This document shows, piece by piece, positions 42,717 to 51,790 of a stretch of 64,000 nt of DNA. Numbering within the stretch: position 1 is the first letter of the stretch; each line of letters opens with the position of its first letter. Where the stretch lies: NCBI GenBank assembly GCA_023415235.1, contig JAEZLP010000008.1, positions 46,130 to 110,129 on the forward strand. The letters run 5' to 3'. The position numbers were made by a program, and so were the translations under genes. Below the pieces are notes generated by a model that had not been told where the DNA came from, made no database searches, and saw nothing but the letters and a program-made list of their open reading frames with translations. The stretch comes from Bacillota bacterium. GTDB taxonomy: Bacteria; Bacillota; Clostridia; Peptostreptococcales; Anaerovoracaceae.

Positions 42717-43732
42717 TGGTCCATACCTCCTATCAAGCTCTTCATGGAATTTTCCTTGGACAGTTCAAGCCTTCCGATCTTTTCTATGCTCGACCCTTTG
42801 ACCGGCTTGTTTTTAATAAATTGGTTTTTGACAGTACCAAAGAAGCTATGGGGAAACAGGGTGTCGATATAAACCATTTTTTTCTCTTCCATAGAAAGCG
42901 CGTTTGCCCTTTCGTACCAGGCCAATATTTCCATCATTGATTCTTCCTGCCATTTCCCGTGGTTTTCCATTGTTTTAAGAATAATTTTTCGAAGGTCTCT
43001 GGCTGCCAGTTCAAAGGTCACGCCATCTATATCCAAAACCCATACGCCGGCGGGTGTCAACAACGCGTTGCCCTTGCCGTAATCCTGATGGCATAATACT
43101 ATCGCCTGCGAATCCGGTACCGACAACGAGCTGTAACAGGAGTCTTCAAGGTATTCAACCGCTTTTTCCCCCAATGCCATGATCGGGTCAACCCATTTCA
43201 AATAAGCGTCATAGACAGATGTCCCTGCTTTCTGACTTGAAATACTTTTCCATTCGGAAAGCCTGTTGAGCATGGAACGGTACTGAGCCGGCCATTTGGC
43301 GATCTTGGTCGATACTCTGGCGCTTTCCGGAGGTTGATACCCTTTGGAGAATTTATGAAATTGCGCAAGCCCTTCCATGGCTGCCATAAAATCCTCCTTG
43401 CTGTCAAAATTAAGCTGTTTGCCTTCTATCCACTCATACAAAGCAAACAGCTCGTTATTCATTTCGGTAACAGCTTCATGAGACTTGTTTAATATAACAG
43501 CCGGCACGTTTCCACCTTTTGATTTTATATATCTTTGAGCCTCCACGGAAAACAGAGCCTTTTCCTTTGTTTGTTTCAGTCTTTTTAAGCAAAAGGCGCC
43601 TTTTCCAGTGGTAACCTTCCATACGGTCTTGACGCCGCCCTGTTGAATCACTTGTATTTTTACCGGATCGATGTCGTATTGTGCCAATACCGACCGGGCA
43701 ATATCCTGAAGGCTCATACCCAGTGCATCCAT
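42713..43732 (-). CDS. CotS-family spore coat kinase-fold protein (copy 1)
   Basis: 339 residues of the CotS/YsxE/YutH group, which have an aminoglycoside-phosphotransferase-like fold. The nucleotide-binding half has VKTVWKVTTGKGAFCLKRLK (Lys) and LFALYEWIEGKQLNF; the Brenner-like motif CHQDYGKGNALL and metal motif WVLDIDGVTFE are intact, so kinase activity is chemically possible. In Bacillus, CotS is a coat component that depends on CotE. Coupled with the CotSA-like gene by overlap. Confidence 0.9.
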   Translation of the reverse strand: MDALGMSLQDIARSVLAQYDIDPVKIQVIQQGGVKTVWKVTTGKGAFCLKRLKQTKEKALFSVEAQRYIKSKGGNVPAVILNKSHEAVTEMNNELFALYEWIEGKQLNFDSKEDFMAAMEGLAQFHKFSKGYQPPESARVSTKIAKWPAQYRSMLNRLSEWKSISSQKAGTSVYDAYLKWVDPIMALGEKAVEYLEDSCYSSLSVPDSQAIVLCHQDYGKGNALLTPAGVWVLDIDGVTFELAARDLRKIILKTMENHGKWQEESMMEILAWYERANALSMEEKKMVYIDTLFPHSFFGTVKNQFIKNKPVKGSSIEKIGRLELSKENSMKSLIGGMDH

Positions 43733-43759
43733 TTTACATCCCCCTTTTTTTAAGCAAAA

Positions 43760-44800
43760 TCATTGCGTAATTTTTTTTATAATAGCGTCGTAATTATTAA
43801 GCACCTCTTCAAGAGACCGTTCAATGGCGATCATCTCTTTCAAGCGGCTTAAATATTTGCTTTCGGTCCAATCCTTTTCCCTTTGCCGGTAGTATTTATC
43901 CATAATGCCGGTAAACAAATGCGGAAATGTCAAATCGAGCTTCAGCACCGCCCATTCGTCAATTGTAAGCGGATTTGCCTGCTGGTATGCTCTGGCAACG
44001 CTTTCCAGCAATGCAGGCTCCCATTTGCCGTTCTTCTTCATCACCTTGTTCAAGAGCTTTCGAATATCCCGGGCGGGAAGGTCAATCGTGAGGGAATCCG
44101 TGTCCAATATATAAACCTTGCCTGCAGAGCTCAGCAGGATATTTCCCGCGGCAAAATCCTGATGGCATAGTCCTCCGCCGGTATCTATTTTATTGACCCA
44201 TGCCGTATATTCCGGGCCGTCAAGTCCTGCAATGGCGGCTTCCATCCTCTGTAAAAACGAGGGGAATACCTCCAAAACAATTTTTCCTGGTTCTGTATGA
44301 ATTGCTTTATTTTGTTCTTCCTGATAAAAATCCTTCAGCCGGCTGACCGTATCGCTGAAATCCTGCTGCCAATTGCCAAGATGCCGGCGTACCTTGGCAT
44401 CGTCCGGCGGGAAAAAACCTTCCGATGCAAGGTGAAACCGCCCCAGCTCACGGACAATGGCATTCAGTTCCCCTGGCTTCCTGTAATCCGGGTTGACTCC
44501 CTCCACAGCGTCAATTAAGATAAAGCAGGTCTCTCCGATCGAGACATAAGGACTGCCGTCAATTGTTTCATTGACTCTTGGGATATCAATGCCGTTGTTC
44601 TGTAAATGAGCAATGGCCGCTAAAAGAAAATGGAGCATGGGTTCCGAGTTGGGATGCTTTTTAAGAATTTTCATTCCTTCTGTAGTCTCAACCCACCAGA
44701 CTCCTTTTTTGTCCTTGTATGATTCCGTCCGAATTCCTTTGACGGTAAAAGGGTATTTTTCCAGAACTTCGGTCAATGGCTCGGAGTTCCTATTCATCAT
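43760..44800 (-). CDS. CotS-family spore coat kinase-fold protein (copy 2)
   Basis: 346 residues, paralogue of the gene 27 bp downstream, with the same architecture (TESYKDKKGVWWVETTEG, CFILIDAVEGVNPDY, LCHQDFAAGNILLSS, VYILDTDSLTIDLPARDIRK). The two share the C-terminal TFPHLFTG/TLFPHSFFG signature. Divergence is high, so they are probably not interchangeable. GGGAGGTAAGAA precedes two consecutive ATGs; the first is used. Could modify a sugar or peptide in the coat. Confidence 0.9.
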   Translation of the reverse strand: MMNRNSEPLTEVLEKYPFTVKGIRTESYKDKKGVWWVETTEGMKILKKHPNSEPMLHFLLAAIAHLQNNGIDIPRVNETIDGSPYVSIGETCFILIDAVEGVNPDYRKPGELNAIVRELGRFHLASEGFFPPDDAKVRRHLGNWQQDFSDTVSRLKDFYQEEQNKAIHTEPGKIVLEVFPSFLQRMEAAIAGLDGPEYTAWVNKIDTGGGLCHQDFAAGNILLSSAGKVYILDTDSLTIDLPARDIRKLLNKVMKKNGKWEPALLESVARAYQQANPLTIDEWAVLKLDLTFPHLFTGIMDKYYRQREKDWTESKYLSRLKEMIAIERSLEEVLNNYDAIIKKITQ

Positions 44801-44922
44801 TTCTTACCTCCCTATTCTTATCATGCTGAGCACCGAATAAAAGTAAAAGGATGCTCCAACTATGTAGAACACCCCGTGATTTGAGTATTTTCATTGACTT
44901 AATTGTCATTGCCGCTGCTGCG

Positions 44923-45396
44923 TTATGTTTTAAACACCTTTACATTAAGTAATGTTTCTCCTATGATTTCGGCTCCCAGCGCATACTCCAGTTGCACCTC
45001 CACCAGATCTACTACCTTTTCTCTGATGATTGCAGTGTCAACGCATTTGGGCATCTCTTTGATCCATACGCTGACCTTTTCATGCTTGAACCGCTCAGCT
45101 CCTTGTTTTTCGATCTCGATAATGTCTGAAGATTTCACGCTGGTTCTTGAAACCTTAGTATCGTTGTCTGTCCGATACCAGATATGGATCTCAAATTCGA
45201 CGTTGGCCTTTACCTTTACTGCTTTTTGGTCATCCCCTTCGATAGAAGAGCTTAGAACCTTCGCTCCGATAATGGTGGAGCCCAAAACATCCTGCAGCTT
45301 TTCCCCTTCATCCATCACGATTCGGACATGATTCCGAAACGTTTGTATTCGATCTCCATATACGGCTCTTGTTATGATTTTCTTGTTGTCTTCCAC
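44923..45396 (-). CDS. CotE-like spore coat protein (copy 3)
   Basis: 157 residues from the GTG at 45396, six bases after GGGAGGCG; a TTG-initiated frame to 45414 would start inside the ribosome site. Motifs align with copy 1: VEDNKKIITRAVYGDRIQTF, VLGSTIIGAKVLSSS, VNVEFEIHIWYRTDNDT-like, KEMPKCVDTAII, and EYALGAEIIGETLLNVKVF. No acidic tail. It keeps the Cys-containing middle of copy 1 that copy 2 lacks, so copies 1 and 3 are the closest pair. Confidence 0.88.
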   Translation of the reverse strand: MEDNKKIITRAVYGDRIQTFRNHVRIVMDEGEKLQDVLGSTIIGAKVLSSSIEGDDQKAVKVKANVEFEIHIWYRTDNDTKVSRTSVKSSDIIEIEKQGAERFKHEKVSVWIKEMPKCVDTAIIREKVVDLVEVQLEYALGAEIIGETLLNVKVFKT

Positions 45397-45491
45397 AGGC
45401 TCGCCTCCCGTCAATTATATGAAAATAATGTTCTTGTAATCACAGCCGTTTCAGCGGTATTCCAATTTTGCAGCCCTGACAGCGATAGTTG

Positions 45492-45524
45492 CTGCCCGGC
45501 AAAGCAAATCGCTTTACCGGGCAG
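45492..45524 (-). promoter_or_regulatory. Intercistronic hairpin after the acidic-tail gene
   Basis: CTGCCCGG-AAAGC pairs with GCTTT-CCGGGCAG around AAATC. No T-tract follows on the minus strand, so it is an RNA-processing or stability element rather than a full terminator. Confidence 0.5.
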
Positions 45525-45548
45525 TCGTCATGCTATCCACGCATGTGA

Positions 45549-45803
45549 CTATTCGTCTTCCGGTTCTTCCTCTTCTTCCGGTTCTTCTTCTTCCTCAGCA
45601 TTCATCCAGGAGATCTTGATTGACAGGGCTCCTTCATATTCATCGTTCTCATATTTGATTTTATATTCCAATTCTTTATCTGCGGGTATATCGGCTCTTT
45701 CTGTTTCAACGATAATTGAGTTTTGCATGAACTGTTTCGGCAGCTCTCTTAATTGAGCAAATATCTCATCCCGTGAACCCACATATTTATCTTGATATTT
45801 CAT
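45549..45803 (-). CDS. Small acidic-tailed protein, amphi-Trp-like
   Basis: 84 residues from ATG 45803 (MKYQDKYVGSRDEIFAQL); ATGs at 45809 and 45815 are alternatives. The helix-then-strands layout (REDIPADKELEYKIKY-like segment, EGALSIKISW ending on Trp) resembles amphi-Trp domain proteins, though the match is weak. The last 17 residues are almost all Glu/Asp with two Pro, similar in character to the acidic tail of CotE. Placed between UDP-glucose dehydrogenase and CotE copy 3, so a coat-linked role is plausible. Confidence 0.65.
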   Translation of the reverse strand: MKYQDKYVGSRDEIFAQLRELPKQFMQNSIIVETERADIPADKELEYKIKYENDEYEGALSIKISWMNAEEEEEPEEEEEPEDE

Positions 45804-45911
45804 GGACATGTCCATCCTTTCAATAATAGATTCTTACTGGATATTTTATTCACTATGACGGAAAATGGTGACCGTTAATCTGCCGGATACTTTTGATATT
45901 TATTTACGGGC

Positions 45912-47234
45912 TTATCTTCCAATTCCGAAGTAAAGGAACCCCTTTTTTTCTATCAGGCTCCTCTCAAACATATTTCGGAAATCAAAAAAATAATTCCCCT
46001 TCATTGCTTCAAAGATTCTATCGATTTCCATTGTCCGAAATTGAATCCAATCCGTCAGAACAACCAACCCGTCAGCCTCATTTGCCGCAGAATACTCATT
46101 TGGGCAAAACTGAATGCTTTTCTGAATGGACTCCAATCTCCATTTTCCTTCCTTCTCTCCCTGGGGATCGTATATCTTTAATTTAGCCCCTTTTTTCGCC
46201 AATTCCTGCAAAATAACAAGAGACGGCGCTTCCCTCATGTCGTCTGTCTCCGCTTTGAAGGTAATGCCAAGGATCCCCAAGGTTTTTCCTTCCAGGAGGC
46301 CCATGGCCTCTTCTATCTTTTTCACCACCCACAGCTTCTGCTTTTCATTGGCGTCAATTGTCTGTTGGATTAAGGAAAGGTTTACGCCGTGATCCCTTCC
46401 GATCTCCACTGCCGCCCTTGTATCCTTGGGGAAGCAGCTGCCGCCGTACCCCGGACCCGGTCTTAAAAAATCAGGACCAATCCGCTTATCCATTCCGATT
46501 CCCTGGGCCAGCAGCAAAACATCCGCTCCCACCTTCTCACACAGCTGCGCCATTTCATTCATGAAGGTAACCTTCATGGCCAGAAAGGCGTTTGCCCCAT
46601 ATTTAATCAGCTCGGCCGTCTCGATGTTGGTAAAAAGCAGCGAAATTCCATTCCGCTTCAGGTCTCCGTAAACCTCCGTCATTCTTTGCCGGGCCTTTAA
46701 GGATTCCACGCCTAAAACAATTCGGTCGGCATGGGTAAAATCATAAACAGCCGACCCTTCCCGCAAAAACTCCGGGTTGGATACAACATCAAAATCATAG
46801 GCTGCTCCCCGTTCATCCAGCGCGGATTGGACGGTCTCTATTACTTTTTGCCCCGTGCCAACAGGAACAGTGGATTTAATCACAATTACCTTGTATCCAT
46901 CCATACTGCGGCCGATTTCCCGGCTCACCTCGATGACATGTTGGATATCCGCGCTCCCGTCTTCCATGGGGGGGGTTCCTACGGCAATAAATATCATATC
47001 GCTTTCCTTCACGGCCTCATTGGTATCGGTGGTAAACCGAAGTCTTCCCATGTCGGTATTCTGTTTGACCATTTCTTTTATCCCGGTCTCGTATATCGGA
47101 ATATTCCCTTGATTCAGTTCGTTGATTTTATTTTCATTATTATCCACACACGTAACTATATTTCCCATATCGGCCAGGCATGTTCCGACCACAAGGCCCA
47201 CATAACCCGTACCGATCATTGTCACCTTATTCAT
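45912..47234 (-). CDS. UDP-glucose 6-dehydrogenase
   Basis: 440 residues from ATG 47234, behind AAGGAGAGAAACTTT. Oxidises UDP-glucose twice to UDP-glucuronate with NAD+. NAD loop MIGTGYVGLVVGTCLADMG, catalytic Cys in GPGYGGSCFPKDT, the central dimer helix with MNEMAQLCEKVGADV, and the C-terminal UDP-binding GILGITFKAETDDMREAPS are present and complete. It opens the coat gene cluster and provides the precursor for the epimerase at 39280. Confidence 0.94.
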   Translation of the reverse strand: MNKVTMIGTGYVGLVVGTCLADMGNIVTCVDNNENKINELNQGNIPIYETGIKEMVKQNTDMGRLRFTTDTNEAVKESDMIFIAVGTPPMEDGSADIQHVIEVSREIGRSMDGYKVIVIKSTVPVGTGQKVIETVQSALDERGAAYDFDVVSNPEFLREGSAVYDFTHADRIVLGVESLKARQRMTEVYGDLKRNGISLLFTNIETAELIKYGANAFLAMKVTFMNEMAQLCEKVGADVLLLAQGIGMDKRIGPDFLRPGPGYGGSCFPKDTRAAVEIGRDHGVNLSLIQQTIDANEKQKLWVVKKIEEAMGLLEGKTLGILGITFKAETDDMREAPSLVILQELAKKGAKLKIYDPQGEKEGKWRLESIQKSIQFCPNEYSAANEADGLVVLTDWIQFRTMEIDRIFEAMKGNYFFDFRNMFERSLIEKKGFLYFGIGR

Positions 47235-47365
47235 AAAGTTTCTCTCCTTGGACTGTTGCAATCACCAAATTCATAGATCAACAGCGAAAGAGCAACAGCT
47301 ATTAAAACACTCATATTAATATATTCCTGGATAACATGAACTGTGTTTGCCCAAAGCCATAGAAG

Positions 47366-47393
47366 AAAGCGCCGTCCATTTGGACGACGCTTT
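47366..47393. promoter_or_regulatory. Hairpin between UDP-glucose dehydrogenase and the cold-shock gene
   Basis: AAAGCG-CGTCC pairs with GGACG-CGCTTT around ATTT. It lies between divergent genes, 94 bp before the cold-shock start, and so may be part of the long structured 5' leader common in cold-shock mRNAs. Confidence 0.5.
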
Positions 47394-47486
47394 GTCGGGA
47401 TAACTGCGGTTGCTGAAATATTTGGCTTTCATAATTTCTTTTCGGATGCGAATACTAAGCGCATATTCTCTTTAAGGAGGTACCGT

Positions 47487-47699
47487 ATGAATAATGGAAC
47501 TGTAAAGTGGTTCAACGAAAGCAAAGGGTTTGGATTTATTTCCAATGATGATGGTTCCGGAGACGTTTTTGTTCATTTTTCCGCCATACAAGACGACGGA
47601 TTTAAAACTTTGACCGAAGGTCAGAAGGTAACATATGAAACTGAGGCCGATCCAAAGGATTCCAGCAAGCAGCGGGCGATCAACGTTCGACTGGCCTGA
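47487..47699 (+). CDS. Cold-shock protein, CspA family
   Basis: 70-residue single-stranded nucleic-acid-binding OB-fold protein. RNP1 KGFGFISND (residues 13-21) and RNP2 DVFVHFSAI (26-34) are intact, with the start MNNGTVKWFNESKG. RNA chaperone in the cytoplasm. ATG follows AAGGAGGTACCGT. An in-frame upstream extension to 47343 is leader sequence, not protein. Confidence 0.97.
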   Translation: MNNGTVKWFNESKGFGFISNDDGSGDVFVHFSAIQDDGFKTLTEGQKVTYETEADPKDSSKQRAINVRLA

Positions 47700-47705
47700 T
47701 GCGAA

Positions 47706-47745
47706 AAAACAATCCGCCCCGTGAATGGGCGGATTGTTTGTTTTA
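47706..47745 (+). terminator. Intrinsic terminator of the cold-shock gene
   Basis: AACAATCCGCCC/GGGCGGATTGTT stem with loop CGTGAAT and a TTGTTTTAT tail. Confidence 0.9.
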
Positions 47746-47765
47746 TGTATAGGAATGTGGAGTGC

Positions 47766-49049
47766 TTATTTCAGCATAATATCCAGCATGATGTTGTCCA
47801 TGACGGGTGAGCCGTCGTTTCCCAGACGCACAAAGTTCCGAATCGTCTGTGCGGGCTCACTCTCCACGATACCCTCCTTCGGCCGCACGCTGATATTGTC
47901 CAAGGCCATAAATGCGGACAGGAATGCGGTATTCACACAAGCGCCCACCTTCATTGCGCAGTCCGCTTTTGCGCCATCGCATAGCATTCCGGTTACGCAT
48001 CCTATCATATTATTGACAGCATAACCAATCTGTTCCGAATTGCCGCCAAGCAAATAAACAAGACCGCAGGAAGCGCCCGTCCCGGCTATTGTCGCGCCAC
48101 ACAGCGCAGAAAGAAGACCGAACCGGCAGTGGATGTAAATCGCCATCAGATGAGACAGGGTCACCGCCCGAAACATCCGATCCTCGTCGAAGCCCAGAAG
48201 CTCCGCAGCAGTAACCACAGGAATGGTGGCGGTGATTCCCTGGTTTCCGGAACCCGAGTTGGTGACCACAGGCAGATTTGCGCCGCCCATGCGGGCATCA
48301 ATGCCGCAGGCCGTCATTTCCATCGCCACTGTAACAACATCGCTGCCCATAATGCCGGCGCGCCGTGCAGCTGCAATATTCTGGCCTATATGAAGGCCAA
48401 ACTTTTTATCTGCGCCCTCCTGGGCAATTCTTCTGTTGACGAGGATGGCCTGCTCGACCATATGCAGATCATCCTTATTGCGGTCAAGCGTGTTTACAAA
48501 GTCATAAATCGATTGGATCGAGAGCGTCTTTTCAATCACGTCAGCCATAGCACTATCGGTCACTGCATCGATTTCATGGTTGATGACAGGAACACCGTCC
48601 TCCTCCAAATACACCAGATTCGTGTGTGCGCCGGCAATGATTGCCCGAGCCCAGTGGCCGTCTGCACTTCTAACCTCGACTTCCACGTAGAGTTTTTGGG
48701 GAGTTTCCTTCTTGCTCATCTTAACATGACCGCGCTGTACGAGCTCGCCCGCCTTTTCCCGCTCCTCATCAGAGGCCGCATCAATGACCTGCAGCTGACG
48801 TTCTGTCTTTCCGCCGATAGCTCCCAGCGCCGCAGCATATTCGATACCTGTGTGAAAAATTCCGGGGATGCCAGCTGCCATCGCATTCTTTATGATGTTG
48901 ACACTTGCCGATACGGAAAGCTCCGCCACCTCACCCCTTAAGCGTTCCCTGGCATAAGCCGCGCACAGCGCAACAGCAGCCGGTTCCGTACAGCCTGTCG
49001 CCAGTTCCATCTCACTATTCAGAATCTCGCAGAATATCCTATGACCCAT
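47766..49049 (-). CDS. UPF0597 / L-cysteine desulfidase family protein
   Basis: 427 residues. Family members include archaeal cysteine desulfidase and bacterial CyuA-type [4Fe-4S] enzymes that split L-cysteine to pyruvate, ammonia and sulfide. The segments ELATGCTEPAAVALCAAYAR (Cys, N-terminus), SGSGNQGITATIPVVTAAEL and the later Cys-rich GLLSALCGATIAGTGASCGL and MIGCVTGMLCDGAKADCAMK match; the cysteines could hold a cluster. Stands beside M42 peptidase and NhaC genes in an amino-acid-use setting. Substrate uncertain. Confidence 0.85.
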   Translation of the reverse strand: MGHRIFCEILNSEMELATGCTEPAAVALCAAYARERLRGEVAELSVSASVNIIKNAMAAGIPGIFHTGIEYAAALGAIGGKTERQLQVIDAASDEEREKAGELVQRGHVKMSKKETPQKLYVEVEVRSADGHWARAIIAGAHTNLVYLEEDGVPVINHEIDAVTDSAMADVIEKTLSIQSIYDFVNTLDRNKDDLHMVEQAILVNRRIAQEGADKKFGLHIGQNIAAARRAGIMGSDVVTVAMEMTACGIDARMGGANLPVVTNSGSGNQGITATIPVVTAAELLGFDEDRMFRAVTLSHLMAIYIHCRFGLLSALCGATIAGTGASCGLVYLLGGNSEQIGYAVNNMIGCVTGMLCDGAKADCAMKVGACVNTAFLSAFMALDNISVRPKEGIVESEPAQTIRNFVRLGNDGSPVMDNIMLDIMLK

Positions 49050-49115
49050 TTTTGTATGCCCTCTTTCTTCTAAACAACAACACCTAGTTACTTATGATTC
49101 CATTATAATATCCAG

Positions 49116-49152
49116 ACAGGATGAAATCCAGCGAAGGTTGCCCTTCGCTGGA
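49116..49152 (-). terminator. Intrinsic terminator of the NhaC-M42 operon
   Basis: TCCAGCGAAGG/CCTTCGCTGGA 11-bp stem with a four-base loop, then TTTCATCC on the minus strand, 11 bp after the stop of the M42 gene. Confidence 0.85.
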
Positions 49153-49162
49153 TAAAAAGCAT

Positions 49163-50245
49163 TTATAAGGTTTGATAATCCTTGAGGAAATGGACCATTA
49201 GATCCACTGTCGCCTCAATATCATCCAGGTTGACTGTGCCCACAGGCGTATGCATGTACCGCTGAGGAATACAGACGCCTCCGGCCAGCACTCCTTCTCC
49301 AGCCATCGCTGCGGACCAGGCGTCGGTTCCGCCTCCGATCATAACCTCACGCTGATAAGGGATATTATATTTTTCGGCCGTCGCAATCAGTCTTTTTGTC
49401 AGTTTTCTAGGGACATTGTTTCCGGTGGCGCCAAGCACCGGGTCCCAGTCGTAATACTTGATTCCGGGACCGCCTCCCATTACCTGGGAGCATTGGCGCT
49501 CCTCGATGCCCGGAGTGCCTCCGGTCAACGTGACGTCCAGCGCGATCATCAACTCAGGTTTGAAACGGTTGACAATCGGGCCTCCCGCCCTTATGCCAAC
49601 CTCCTCCTGCACGCTTCCTACCATGCAGACAGTAGGTTCTATATCGAGAACCTGTATTCTTCTCATGATTTCTACCATGGCGGCACAGCCGGAGCGATTA
49701 TCCACAGCTTTTCCCGTGTAATACTTCCCGTCGTTCAGAACGCTCCCCTGACGGTGATAGCTCATATAATCACCGATCTGCACACCCAGAGCCAGCGTTT
49801 CCTCACGGCTTTCCGTGCCTATGTCCACAAACAGGTCTTCAATCTTGATAACCTTTTCATGATCCTCTGCGGTCATGATATGCGCAGGCTTGGAACCTGT
49901 AACACCGTAGATCTTCCTGCCGCTTTCCGTCTTGATGACCATATCCTGGCTAATCGCAGTCCGGTCATCGTGATAACCGACCGGAAGAAATCTCAAAAGA
50001 CCATTGTCCTCAATATAGTTAATAATATAGCCGATTTCATCCATATGGGCAGAAATGAGAACCTTTTTTTCTCTGTTTCTGCCATACTTTATAAAAAACT
50101 GATTCCCGAGAGGATCTTCAAGGGTTTCGTCATACAACCCTTCCATTTCTTTTCGCAAAACTTCAGCGACATCCTCTTCGTCACCGGAAACTCCAAAAGC
50201 GTTATCCAAATTAATTAAACTTTTCAGCAAAGAATCCCTGGACAT
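49163..50245 (-). CDS. M42-family metallopeptidase (glutamyl aminopeptidase type)
   Basis: 360 residues. Dinuclear-metal aminopeptidase that forms large dodecamers in the cytosol. Metal and catalytic residues are visible: ISAHMDEIGYIINY (His), GKAVDNRSGCAAM (Asp), GSVQEEVGIRAG (Glu-Glu), DVTLTG (Asp) and YMHTPVGTVNLDDI (His). It lies 15 bp after the NhaC-type gene and is probably co-transcribed, suggesting use of peptides or amino acids entering the cell. Confidence 0.92.
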   Translation of the reverse strand: MSRDSLLKSLINLDNAFGVSGDEEDVAEVLRKEMEGLYDETLEDPLGNQFFIKYGRNREKKVLISAHMDEIGYIINYIEDNGLLRFLPVGYHDDRTAISQDMVIKTESGRKIYGVTGSKPAHIMTAEDHEKVIKIEDLFVDIGTESREETLALGVQIGDYMSYHRQGSVLNDGKYYTGKAVDNRSGCAAMVEIMRRIQVLDIEPTVCMVGSVQEEVGIRAGGPIVNRFKPELMIALDVTLTGGTPGIEERQCSQVMGGGPGIKYYDWDPVLGATGNNVPRKLTKRLIATAEKYNIPYQREVMIGGGTDAWSAAMAGEGVLAGGVCIPQRYMHTPVGTVNLDDIEATVDLMVHFLKDYQTL

Positions 50246-50260
50246 TTTTTATCCTTTCTT

Positions 50261-51640
50261 CTACATAACAAATCCTGCAATGAGATAGAGAATCAGGGAG
50301 CCGCCTCCCGCGATCAAAGCATACGGCAGTGTTGCCATCATCAGTTCGATGGGCTTGATCTGGCAGCCCTGGGAGCACAGAATGACGCCGTCACCATATA
50401 AGCAAGTATTGCTTCCGAAAGCTGCGCCGGAGAATACGGCTGCACATGCAAGAAGAGGATCGACTTCCATTGCGACTGCAAGAGGTACGACGATCGGCGT
50501 AATGATGGCGGCCAGATCCCAGAAGCATCCGGTAGCATAAGCGTAAACGGCGCAGACAAGGAATACCGCAGCCGGCAGGAATGCGCCGTGCATAATCGGT
50601 TCCGTTACAGAAATGACATACTCGGCAAGACTCAGATCAGTATTTGCTGCCTGTACCGCAAATGCCAAAACGGAAAGAATGATTACAAAGCCCATGCTGA
50701 TTACTCCGTCGTAGCAGCAGGTCAGCAGCTCTTTCACCGACAATCTTCGCTCAAAGCCATAAAGCACTGCCGCCGAAATCACGCCGGCAAGCGCGCCGGA
50801 AAGTACATCCGAACCGGCGTAAAGGGTAACTGCGATCATAATTGCTAGCGGTATGAGGAATGACCAAGGATGCGCCTTCTTCCCCTCCGGCAGTTCGTAG
50901 CCTCCCGCCGAATCAATCAGAGAAAGATCCGTTCCTTCCGGGAAAACTTCTCCGGTCAGCTCCGCACGCTCTGCATCTTTTTTGATCGAACCGAACTTCG
51001 GGATAATTCCAAGTATATGCAATATCACAACAAGTACGGCCAGCCAGCCGTAAAAAATGATCGGAATTGTGGAAATGTAAGCTGAAATTCCGGTTCCCTC
51101 AGCTCCGACGATCCCTTCGTTTTCCAGCAAAGCGCCAAAATAGACAGCCCATGAAGACAGAGGGATCAGAACGCAGACCGGAGCGGCTACGCTGTTTACC
51201 GTATAGGCCAACTGGGTCCGCGGAATCCTCAGTCTGTCTGTAATACCTTTCATTGTAGTACCTACAGCCAGATTATTCAGATAGTCGTCAAGAAAAACAA
51301 TAATTCCAAGTACTACCGTTCCAAGCAGCGCCTGTTTCTTTGTATGTATGAATTTACCCGCCCAATAGCCAAAATCCTGCACTGCGTGTGACCGTTCAAA
51401 CAGTACGATGAGCATTCCAAATAACGCAATTACAAGTACAAGCCATTGCAGGGTCTCATTCGTCATCGAGACATACAAATAGTTGAACCATGTGCCTACA
51501 ACACCGGAAATCCCGCCTGCCAGGATAAGCGCGCCCACTGATAAGCCGCAAACCATGGCAAACAAAGTCCGCTTCGTAGTTACCGCTATGACCAGTATGG
51601 TCAAAACCGGCAAAACACTAAGAAATCCATAGCCCTCCAT
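50261..51640 (-). CDS. NhaC-family sodium/proton (amino-acid?) antiporter
   Basis: 459 residues with about eleven membrane helices, family landmarks LDDYLNNLAVGTTMKGITD, VCVLIPLSSWAVYFGALLEN and GCFWDLAAIITPIVVPLA. Bacterial relatives include Na+/H+ antiporters, malate-lactate antiporters and tyrosine/arginine transporters, so the cargo could be an amino acid or organic acid. Neighbour of M42 and UPF0597 genes. Start preceded by AGGAGGTAATT. Confidence 0.88.
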   Translation of the reverse strand: MEGYGFLSVLPVLTILVIAVTTKRTLFAMVCGLSVGALILAGGISGVVGTWFNYLYVSMTNETLQWLVLVIALFGMLIVLFERSHAVQDFGYWAGKFIHTKKQALLGTVVLGIIVFLDDYLNNLAVGTTMKGITDRLRIPRTQLAYTVNSVAAPVCVLIPLSSWAVYFGALLENEGIVGAEGTGISAYISTIPIIFYGWLAVLVVILHILGIIPKFGSIKKDAERAELTGEVFPEGTDLSLIDSAGGYELPEGKKAHPWSFLIPLAIMIAVTLYAGSDVLSGALAGVISAAVLYGFERRLSVKELLTCCYDGVISMGFVIILSVLAFAVQAANTDLSLAEYVISVTEPIMHGAFLPAAVFLVCAVYAYATGCFWDLAAIITPIVVPLAVAMEVDPLLACAAVFSGAAFGSNTCLYGDGVILCSQGCQIKPIELMMATLPYALIAGGGSLILYLIAGFVM

Positions 51641-51790
51641 AATTACCTCCTACACTATAAAATTCAATTGGTAAAATATATAGGCATCAGCCTATTTGGA
51701 ATTTATTATAGAAGTTCCAATTTTAGAATACTATTCACCGGAAGGTGTAAATGGATTAAACAAAAGTTTATTTTGATTAGAAAGAACAGT

